This document shows positions 1 through 6,545 of a DNA stretch of 23,298 nucleotides, piece after piece (position 1 is the stretch's first letter; each line of letters starts with the position of its first letter). A program made the position numbers and the translations under genes. This DNA is from an uncultured Roseburia sp. Lineage in GTDB: Bacteria > Bacillota_A > Clostridia > Lachnospirales > Lachnospiraceae. The notes beneath the pieces were generated by a model. The model did no database searches, was not told the DNA's origin, and worked only from the letters and a program-made list of their open reading frames with translations. The stretch covers positions 1 through 23,298 of the forward strand of contig CAAEAE010000054.1 in NCBI GenBank assembly GCA_900753715.1, written 5' to 3'.

Positions 1-2
1 CC

Positions 3-2921
3 TGCTCTTCCAGCTGTGGTTCTTTCATCGAGACCTTTGCAAAATCCTTAAACTACTCTGTTCAGGATTTCGCAAAAGAGGCTTTATTTGCCCAAAACCC
101 GATTGACCTGGGAACCCGCTGTACCGTATTTATGAATTCCAAAGTTAAACAGGCACAGAAAGAGGGCGCTTCCGTTGCTGATATCTCCGCCGGACTTGCC
201 TACTCTGTCATCAAAAATGCGCTATTTAAGGTTATCAAGCTCTCTGATGCCAGCCAGCTTGGAAAAAATATCGTGGTACAGGGTGGTACTTTCTATAATG
301 ATGCTGTTTTGCGAAGCTTTGAAAAAATCGCGGGCGTCCAGTGCGTCCGCCCTGATATCGCCGGTATCATGGGTGCTTTCGGTGCTGCACTTATCGCAAG
401 GGAGCGCCATGAAAACGGCTATGTTTCCTCGATGCTCTCCATCGATGCCATCAATGCGCTGACATTTGACACCAAGCTCACAAGATGCCAGGGCTGTACC
501 AACCACTGTATGCTGACCATCAACCGTTTTTCTGACAATCGTCAGTACATTACCGGTAACCGCTGTGAACGCGGAATCGGCGGCGAGAAGAACAAAGAGA
601 ATATTCCAAACCTGTTTGAATACAAGAACAAACGGCTGTTTGACTACAAGCCGCTGACTGTGGAAGAAGCATCCCGCGGCACGGTCGGCATTCCGCGCGT
701 TCTCAATATGTATGAAAATTACCCGTTCTGGGCTGTTTTCTTTACAAAATTAGGCTTCCGGGTTGTGCTCTCCCCGCAGTCAACCCGCAAAATTTATGAG
801 ATGGGTATCGAGTCCATCCCAAGTGAATCCGAGTGTTATCCGGCAAAACTGGCACACGGTCATGTTTCCTGGCTGATTCACCAGAATGTAGACTTTATCT
901 TCTACCCATGTGTTCCTTACGAGCGCAATGAATTTCCGGATTCCAACAACCACTACAACTGCCCGATTGTCACCTCCTACGCGGAAAACATCAAGAACAA
1001 CGTAGATGAGATTACCTCCGGTCAGGTGCGGTTTTTAAATCCGTTCATGTCCTTTGCAAGCGAGGAGGCATTATCCTCACAGCTTGTCAAGACCTTCAGC
1101 GGAAGTGAATTCCACATTCCGGAATCCGAAATCCGCGATGCTGTTTCGGAAGGCTACAAGGAGCTTGCCGTCTGCCATATGGAGATGCAGAAAAAGGGTG
1201 AAGAAGTATTAAAATACCTTGAAGAGACCGGAAAACGCGGAATCGTTCTCGCAGGACGTCCGTATCACGTAGACCCGGAAATCAACCATGGTATTCCGGA
1301 GTTAATCAATTCCTACGGCATTGCCGTACTGACAGAGGATTCCGTCTCTCACTTAAAACAGGTAGATCGTCCTTTGATTGTCATGGACCAGTGGATGTAT
1401 CACTCCCGCCTTTATGCAGCCGCAAACTTTGTAAAAACGCGTGATGACCTTGACCTCATCCAGTTGAACTCCTTCGGCTGTGGACTTGACGCTGTAACGA
1501 CAGATGCCGTAAATGATATTTTAAGCAAGTCCGGCAAGATTTACACCTGCTTAAAAATCGACGAAGTCAATAACCTTGGCGCCGCACGTATCCGTATCCG
1601 CTCCCTGCTCTCCGCCATCCGCGTGCGTGAGAAAAAGCAGACAAAGCGTACAATTGTTCCGGCAAACTACAACCGCGTTGTTTTCACTGAGGAGATGCGC
1701 AAAAATTACACCATCCTCTGCCCGCAGATGTCACCGATTCATTTTGAACTGTTAGAGCCGGCATTCCAAACCGCAGGCTACAACCTGGTGGTTCCGGATG
1801 TGCCAAGCCGCACCTGTGTGGACGTCGGATTAAAATATGTAAACAACGACGCATGTTACCCTTCGTTGATTGTAGTTGGTCAGTTAATGGCGGCTGTCAT
1901 GTCCGGCGATTTTGACATGAAAAAGACCGCGATTCTGATTTCACAGACCGGTGGCGGCTGCCGTGCAAGCAACTATATCGGATTCATCCGCCGTGCCTTA
2001 GAAAAAGCCGGTTACCCGGATGTTCCGGTTATTTCCATCAACTTAAGCGGACTTGAGAAGAATCCTGGATTTAAGCTGACGCTTCCGTTAATCCAGCACG
2101 GACTGTATGCACTCGAATTTGGCGATATTTTCCTGCGTTGTCTCTACCGCACCCGCCCATACGAGGCAGAACCGGGTTCTGCCAACGCGCTTCATGAGAA
2201 ATGGAAGAAAGAATGTATCGCATTTGTAAGCCAGAAGGGACTGCTCTCCCACAGCAAGTACAAAAAGATGTGCCGCGAAATCATCCGTGACTTTGACAAT
2301 CTTCCGCGACTTGATATTCAAAAGCCGCGTGTCGGTGTCGTAGGAGAGATTCTTGTGAAGTTCCATCCTGCGGCAAATAACTATCTGGTGGATTTATTAG
2401 AGTCAGAGGGGGCAGAGGCGGTTGTTCCGGACCTTACGGACTTCCTGCTCTACTGCTTCTACAATACCGGATTCAAGGCAGATAACCTTGGCATGAGCAA
2501 ACGCTCCAAGAAAATCGGACGCCTCGGCATCAATTTCTTCGAGTGGCTGCGCTCCGCCGCAAGAGACGAATTAGAAAAGAGCAAGCATTTCGATGCACCT
2601 GCCCATATTGATGACCTTGCAAAATATGCAAGAGATATTGTATCAGAGGGAAATCAGACCGGTGAAGGATGGTTTTTAACCGGAGAAATGTTAGAGTTAA
2701 TCCATACGGGAACCCCGAACATCGTCTGCACGCAGCCATTTGCCTGCCTGCCGAACCATGTCGTTGGAAAGGGTGTTATCAAAGAGCTCCGTCACCGCTA
2801 CCCGGCTTCCAACATTGTCGCCATCGACTATGACCCGGGTGCCAGTGAGGTAAATCAGCTGAACCGTATCAAGCTGATGCTCTCCACCGCAAACAAGAAC
2901 TTAAAGAAACAGAATCATTAA
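3..2921 (+). CDS. Large acyl-CoA dehydratase activase/HgdB-like fusion protein, 5' end outside window
   Basis: The frame is open from base 3 with no start codon, so the gene begins upstream; the ATG at 132 is internal. About 972 residues are visible. The family commonly runs to about 1400, so I infer that about 430 N-terminal residues are missing. The visible part starts in the end of an ASKHA-type BadF/BcrA activase domain, with [12 protein letters not shown] just inside the edge and the domain-closing [12 protein letters not shown] near base 370-405. Next comes a Cys cluster, CQGCTNHC (bases 486-509), a likely [4Fe-4S] site. Then follow DUF2229/HgdB-like domains with [34 protein letters not shown] and [12 protein letters not shown]. 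Related activases use ATP to drive low-potential electron transfer to a dehydratase iron-sulfur cluster. Here activase and acceptor-like modules share one chain. The substrate is unknown. The TAA is followed by the terminator at 2936-2974. Confidence 0.85.
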   Translation, partial: CSSSCGSFIETFAKSLNYSVQDFAKEALFAQNPIDLGTRCTVFMNSKVKQAQKEGASVADISAGLAYSVIKNALFKVIKLSDASQLGKNIVVQGGTFYNDAVLRSFEKIAGVQCVRPDIAGIMGAFGAALIARERHENGYVSSMLSIDAINALTFDTKLTRCQGCTNHCMLTINRFSDNRQYITGNRCERGIGGEKNKENIPNLFEYKNKRLFDYKPLTVEEASRGTVGIPRVLNMYENYPFWAVFFTKLGFRVVLSPQSTRKIYEMGIESIPSESECYPAKLAHGHVSWLIHQNVDFIFYPCVPYERNEFPDSNNHYNCPIVTSYAENIKNNVDEITSGQVRFLNPFMSFASEEALSSQLVKTFSGSEFHIPESEIRDAVSEGYKELAVCHMEMQKKGEEVLKYLEETGKRGIVLAGRPYHVDPEINHGIPELINSYGIAVLTEDSVSHLKQVDRPLIVMDQWMYHSRLYAAANFVKTRDDLDLIQLNSFGCGLDAVTTDAVNDILSKSGKIYTCLKIDEVNNLGAARIRIRSLLSAIRVREKKQTKRTIVPANYNRVVFTEEMRKNYTILCPQMSPIHFELLEPAFQTAGYNLVVPDVPSRTCVDVGLKYVNNDACYPSLIVVGQLMAAVMSGDFDMKKTAILISQTGGGCRASNYIGFIRRALEKAGYPDVPVISINLSGLEKNPGFKLTLPLIQHGLYALEFGDIFLRCLYRTRPYEAEPGSANALHEKWKKECIAFVSQKGLLSHSKYKKMCREIIRDFDNLPRLDIQKPRVGVVGEILVKFHPAANNYLVDLLESEGAEAVVPDLTDFLLYCFYNTGFKADNLGMSKRSKKIGRLGINFFEWLRSAARDELEKSKHFDAPAHIDDLAKYARDIVSEGNQTGEGWFLTGEMLELIHTGTPNIVCTQPFACLPNHVVGKGVIKELRHRYPASNIVAIDYDPGASEVNQLNRIKLMLSTANKNLKKQNH

Positions 2922-2935
2922 GAAATTTTAGGTAA

Positions 2936-2974
2936 AAAAATGACGTGGGTTGATTTTTAATCCACGTCATTTTT
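2936..2974. terminator. Bidirectional rho-independent terminator
   Basis: A perfect 13-bp inverted repeat has its left arm at 2936-2948 (AAAAATGACGTGG) and its right arm at 2962-2974 (CCACGTCATTTTT). The loop is 13 bases. A-runs precede it and T-runs follow it, so both strands end in a U-tract. It lies between converging genes: 15 bases past the stop of the activase fusion, and across the last codons of the glycosyltransferase, whose stop codon (2957-2959) is in the loop. Confidence 0.9.
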
Positions 2975-3910
2975 CTTTTCCATATTTGTCTTGTCCACCA
3001 GATAAATCGGTCTGTCTTTGATTTCAAGATACATCTTTGCCATATACTGTCCCAGAATTCCCATAAAAAATAACAGAATTCCGCTCAAAAATGTGATGAT
3101 ACAAGCCAGGGACGGCCAGCCCGGTACCGGGTCTCCCATCAGAGACTTCCGCACCACAATAAAAATCGTTGCAATAAAGGACAACAGGCATAACAGAAAA
3201 CCTGCAAACGATGCCACAACAAGCGGGGTTGTGGTAAAGGCAACCATTCCTTCGATGCTGTACTTAAAGAGCTTCCAGAACGACCACTTCGTCTCTCCTG
3301 CCACGCGCTTGACATTTTCAAATTCAATCCATTTGGTCTTAAATCCGACCCAGCCAAACAGCCCTTTGGAAAAACGGTTGTATTCTTTCAGCTCTAACAG
3401 CGCATTGACAAACTTCCGGTTCATGAAACGGAAATCTCTGGCGCCATCTACAATATCTACATTTGACATACGGTTAATCAGTCGATAGAACATATGCGCA
3501 AAGAAAGAACGCACCGGAGGCTCTCCCCTGCGTGTCACCCTGCGCGTAGCAGCGGAATCATATCCTTCCACTGCCACTGCATGGTAAAGCTCCGGTAATA
3601 AATCCGGCGGGTCCTGCAAATCCGCGTCCATCGTTGCAATATAATCTCCCTTGGCGTACTGAAATCCTGCATACATCGCCGATTCCTTCCCGAAATTCCG
3701 GGAAAAGGACACATATTTTACCCTGGTATCTGCTATTGCAAGCTTCTCTATCTCTACCATAGTACCGTCTGTGGAGCCATCATCTACAAATATAACTTCA
3801 AACTCCTGCTCCTTCATCTGCTCCATTACCTGAGACACCTTTTCCCAGAATAATGGGAGTGCACTTTCCTCGTTGAAGCAGGGAACAATCAGCGATATCA
3901 GTTCTGCCAT
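2957..3910 (-). CDS. Family 2 glycosyltransferase, GtrB/DPM1-like, membrane anchored
   Basis: A 317-residue protein. The N-terminal GT-A domain shows the nucleotide-sugar motif FVDDGSTDGT (residues 41-50), the metal-binding MDADLQDPPDL (94-104) and a basic RRVTRRGEPPVR segment. The C-terminus has two hydrophobic segments (about 229-253 and 267-288) and ends in a short polar tail. This is the layout of bactoprenol glucosyltransferases (GtrB, YkoT) and dolichyl-phosphate-mannose synthase-like enzymes. They move a sugar from a nucleotide donor to a polyprenyl phosphate at the inner face of the membrane. I chose the ATG at 3910 because AGAGGAG lies about 9 bases upstream; an in-frame TTG at 3937 would put that ribosome site inside the gene. 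It is last in the minus-strand run after hcp, has its own candidate promoter, and ends inside the terminator stem-loop. The sugar and final acceptor cannot be read from sequence. Confidence 0.88.
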   Translation of the reverse strand: MAELISLIVPCFNEESALPLFWEKVSQVMEQMKEQEFEVIFVDDGSTDGTMVEIEKLAIADTRVKYVSFSRNFGKESAMYAGFQYAKGDYIATMDADLQDPPDLLPELYHAVAVEGYDSAATRRVTRRGEPPVRSFFAHMFYRLINRMSNVDIVDGARDFRFMNRKFVNALLELKEYNRFSKGLFGWVGFKTKWIEFENVKRVAGETKWSFWKLFKYSIEGMVAFTTTPLVVASFAGFLLCLLSFIATIFIVVRKSLMGDPVPGWPSLACIITFLSGILLFFMGILGQYMAKMYLEIKDRPIYLVDKTNMEKKNDVD

Positions 3911-3947
3911 CTGTGTTTTCTCCTCTGTCTTTCTCAAGTCTTTTTCT

Positions 3948-3976
3948 ATTTTACCTCAATCAGACAGAATACGCAA
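3948..3976 (-). promoter_or_regulatory. Candidate sigma-A promoter for the glycosyltransferase
   Basis: On the minus strand, TTGCGT (3971-3976) and TAAAAT (3948-3953) are separated by exactly 17 bases, about 40 bases upstream of the ATG at 3910. The -35 hexamer sits in the loop of a 6-bp inverted repeat (ACAGAA at 3964-3969, TTCTGT at 3978-3983), which could be an operator or a weak hairpin at the end of hcp. Pattern match only. Confidence 0.4.
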
Positions 3977-3982
3977 GTTCTG

Positions 3983-5578
3983 TTATTCTCCGAGCATTTT
4001 TTTCAAATCTTCCTCCGGCGTATGAATCGGTGAGATTCCAAAGTTATCTACCAGATACTGTAAGACATTTGGCGAAATAAATGCCGGGAGAGTCGGTCCA
4101 AGGTGGATATTTTTTATTCCAAGGTGAAGCAGGGTCAGTAAAATGCAGACTGCTTTCTGCTCATACCAGGAAAGTACCATCGAAAGCGGAAGCTCGTTGA
4201 CACCGCAGTCAAATGCCTCTGCGAGCGCAACTGCTACCTTAATCGCACTGTAGGCATCATTACACTGTCCCATGTCCATCAGGCGCGGAAGGGTTCCAAT
4301 CGTGCCAAGGTCCAAGTCATTAAAACGGTATTTTCCGCAGGCAAGCGTCAAAATCACGCTGTCCTTCGGTGTCTGCTTCACAAATTCGGTATAATAATTA
4401 CGTCCCGCTCTCGCACCATCACAGCCGCCGACAAGGAAGAAGTGACGGATTGCACCGGTCTTTACCGCCTCTACCACCTGGTCTGCCACGGAAAGCACTG
4501 TATGGTGTCCAAATCCGGTCATCACCGTATCACCGCCGTTAATTCCGGTGAATCTGGTATCTTCTTTAAAACCACCAAGCTCTAACGCTTTTTCAATCAC
4601 CGGCGTAAAATCCTTGTCTGCTCCGATATGAACCATTTCCGGATAAGATACTACTTCCGTGGTAAATATACGGTCCTTATAGCTCTCCTTTACCGGCATC
4701 AGACAGTTCGTGGTAAAAAGAACCGGTGCCGGAAGATTTGCAAATTCCTTCTGCTGATTCTGCCATGCAGTTCCGTAATTTCCTTTCAGGTGCGGATACT
4801 GCTTTAATAACGGATAAGCATGCGCCGGAAGCATCTCTCCGTGCGTGTATATGTTAATTCCCTTATCCTTTGTCTGTTCTAAAAGCAGCTTTAAGTCATA
4901 TAAATCATGTCCGGTAATGACAATAAACGGTCCCTTTTCCACGGTAAGCGGTACGGTCACAGGTACCGGATTTCCAAATGTCTCTGTATTTGCGCGGTCA
5001 AGCAGTGCCATACATTTAAGGTTCACCTCTCCGACCTCAAGTACAACCGGAAGAAGCTGTTCCATATCCATATCGTAGCCTAAGATAGACAATGCCTTGT
5101 AAAAGAAATCGTTTACCTCCTCATCCTCATAACCGAGCACTGCCGCATGATAAGCATATGCCGCCATTCCACGGATTCCAAACAGAATCAGTGATTTTAA
5201 GGAGCGGATATCCTCATCCGCATTCCACAGCTCCTTCATCTCGTAATCGGATGTATTTCCACATGGGGATGCACAGGTCGCACAGTTTGGGACGATGCGC
5301 TGTTTTTCCGCATGCACCTTTGCAATCATTTCCCGCAAGGTCTCATCGTTAAAGTTTACATTTGTAACCGTTGTAAACAGTCCCTCGATTAAAATTCCGG
5401 TGGTATCTTCTGTCTTTGGATTATTTCCACAGGACTTTGCAAGCCCGATTAATGCTCCGGTCAGTTCATCCTGTAACGCAGCAGTAGTACTGCTCTTTCC
5501 ACATACGCCAACAGCACCCGTGCACCCGCTGCACCCTGCTGTCTGTTCACACTGAAAACAAAACATCTGCTGTTCCAT
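3983..5578 (-). CDS. hcp: Hybrid cluster protein (hydroxylamine reductase)
   Basis: A 531-residue protein matching hybrid cluster proteins along its whole length. The N-terminal cluster cysteines are C7, C10, C19 and C26 (FCFQCEQTAG, GCTGAVGVCGKS). All eight expected ligands of the 4Fe-2S-2O hybrid cluster are visible by alignment from memory to the Desulfovibrio protein: H224 and E248 (TGHDLYDL, THGEMLPAH), C292 (TTNCLMP), C386 (GGCDGAR), C414 (LACGKYRFN), C439 (MGQCNDAY), E473 and K475 (WYEQKAV). A further C99/C102/C106 group lies near residue 100. The family reduces nitric oxide or hydroxylamine in the cytoplasm of anaerobes. I chose the ATG at 5578 because AGGAG lies about 11 bases upstream and conserved sequence starts there. 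No separate reductase (hcr) gene is adjacent. It follows pdaA by 84 bases. Confidence 0.95.
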   Translation of the reverse strand: MEQQMFCFQCEQTAGCSGCTGAVGVCGKSSTTAALQDELTGALIGLAKSCGNNPKTEDTTGILIEGLFTTVTNVNFNDETLREMIAKVHAEKQRIVPNCATCASPCGNTSDYEMKELWNADEDIRSLKSLILFGIRGMAAYAYHAAVLGYEDEEVNDFFYKALSILGYDMDMEQLLPVVLEVGEVNLKCMALLDRANTETFGNPVPVTVPLTVEKGPFIVITGHDLYDLKLLLEQTKDKGINIYTHGEMLPAHAYPLLKQYPHLKGNYGTAWQNQQKEFANLPAPVLFTTNCLMPVKESYKDRIFTTEVVSYPEMVHIGADKDFTPVIEKALELGGFKEDTRFTGINGGDTVMTGFGHHTVLSVADQVVEAVKTGAIRHFFLVGGCDGARAGRNYYTEFVKQTPKDSVILTLACGKYRFNDLDLGTIGTLPRLMDMGQCNDAYSAIKVAVALAEAFDCGVNELPLSMVLSWYEQKAVCILLTLLHLGIKNIHLGPTLPAFISPNVLQYLVDNFGISPIHTPEEDLKKMLGE

Positions 5579-5662
5579 CTTTTTATACACTCCTTTTCCT
5601 CTCGTTTCTGAACACATTTTACCCGGAATGGAGTTCTTTTTCTGTTGTTTTTCCAACATTTT

Positions 5663-6484
5663 TTAAGATTCTTCGAGAAGTTCACTCAACGGATGGAAGG
5701 TATAACCCATCTCCTCCCACTTACTCAGGAGTTCGTCAAGAATCTGCGCATTTGTACTCGACGTGCTGTGCAAAAGCACAATTGCCCCCGGATGGATTCT
5801 CGTTAAAAGCTTTTCAAATGCCGCTTCCTTGGTCGGCTGGTCATCCACATTCCAGTCCACATAGGCAAGGCTCCAGAAAAATGTGGAATATCCCAGTTCC
5901 TTTGCCATCTTTAAATTTTCCGTGCTGTATTTTCCCTGCGGCGGTCTGTAGTACATTGCCAGTTCACTTCCGGTAATCTCGGAAAACAGTTTCGAGACAT
6001 CGTCCATCTCCTTCTGAAAGGAAGCAAGATCGGAAATGGATGACATATCGGGATGGTGATAGGTATGATTTCCAACCGTATGTCCGTCTTCCACCATTCG
6101 CTTTGCAATCTCCGGTGCCGTCTCTAAAAAATGTCCCACCACAAAAAAAGTGGCCGGTGCGTTATGCTTCTTTAAGGCATCTAAAATCGGCTCCGTGTTT
6201 CCGTTTTCATATCCGCAGTCAAACGTCAGGTATAGTTTTTTCTCATCCCCGCTTCCGACAAAATAGGCATTGTACTGCTTTAATTCCTCCGCTGTGGCAT
6301 TTCCGGTCGGTTTTGTGCCCTCTGTGCCAAATCCAAGTCCCCAGTTTTCAGCCTGCATCAAAACGGCAGAGGTACTGACCGTCTGTGCCTGTTCCAAGCG
6401 CATCTGTGCAATTCCTCTGCCTAAAAAAAACATCATGGCAAAAACAGCAAGTACCCCGCATAATTTTTTTGTTTCAAATTTCAA
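5663..6484 (-). CDS. pdaA: PdaA-like polysaccharide deacetylase (muramic delta-lactam de-N-acetylase)
   Basis: A 273-residue CE4-family protein. An N-terminal hydrophobic segment (about residues 8-27) anchors or exports it. The N-terminal block (NWGLGF, then YNAYFVGSGDEKKLYLTFD) and the core LAYVDW resemble Bacillus PdaA, which removes N-acetyl groups from muramic acid so that muramic delta-lactam can form in spore cortex. Visible catalytic motifs are TFDCGYENG (87-95; D89 the likely base), the metal-binding HTYHHP (H140, H144), YRPPQGKYS (179-187), FWSLAYVDW and LLHS (H239). The residue after D89 is Cys, where PdaA has Asn and classical CE4 enzymes have Asp. The start is the TTG at 6484, with GGGGAG 5 bases upstream; the next ATG would cut into the signal segment. 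It lies between the unknown 921-residue gene and hcp, with gaps of 61 and 84 bases. Confidence 0.87.
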   Translation of the reverse strand: MKFETKKLCGVLAVFAMMFFLGRGIAQMRLEQAQTVSTSAVLMQAENWGLGFGTEGTKPTGNATAEELKQYNAYFVGSGDEKKLYLTFDCGYENGNTEPILDALKKHNAPATFFVVGHFLETAPEIAKRMVEDGHTVGNHTYHHPDMSSISDLASFQKEMDDVSKLFSEITGSELAMYYRPPQGKYSTENLKMAKELGYSTFFWSLAYVDWNVDDQPTKEAAFEKLLTRIHPGAIVLLHSTSSTNAQILDELLSKWEEMGYTFHPLSELLEES

Positions 6485-6545
6485 TGCGACTCCCCGATTC
6501 TACAGTCTTTTTACTAATATATCGAGGCTTCTTGTCTGTTATGTC

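Noticed and set aside
132..134. ATG as start of the activase fusion gene
   Set aside because: The same frame is open back to base 3 and encodes conserved family sequence ([12 protein letters not shown] and beyond), so this Met is internal and the gene starts outside the window.
3018..3488. 156-codon plus-strand open frame opposite the glycosyltransferase
   Set aside because: Fully antisense to a conserved gene, with no recognisable domain or supporting ribosome site.
5579..5659. N-terminal extension of hcp to 5659
   Set aside because: The added residues are Lys/Arg-rich and unlike the family. The AGGAG site at about 5590 and the conserved start MEQQMFCFQC point to 5578.
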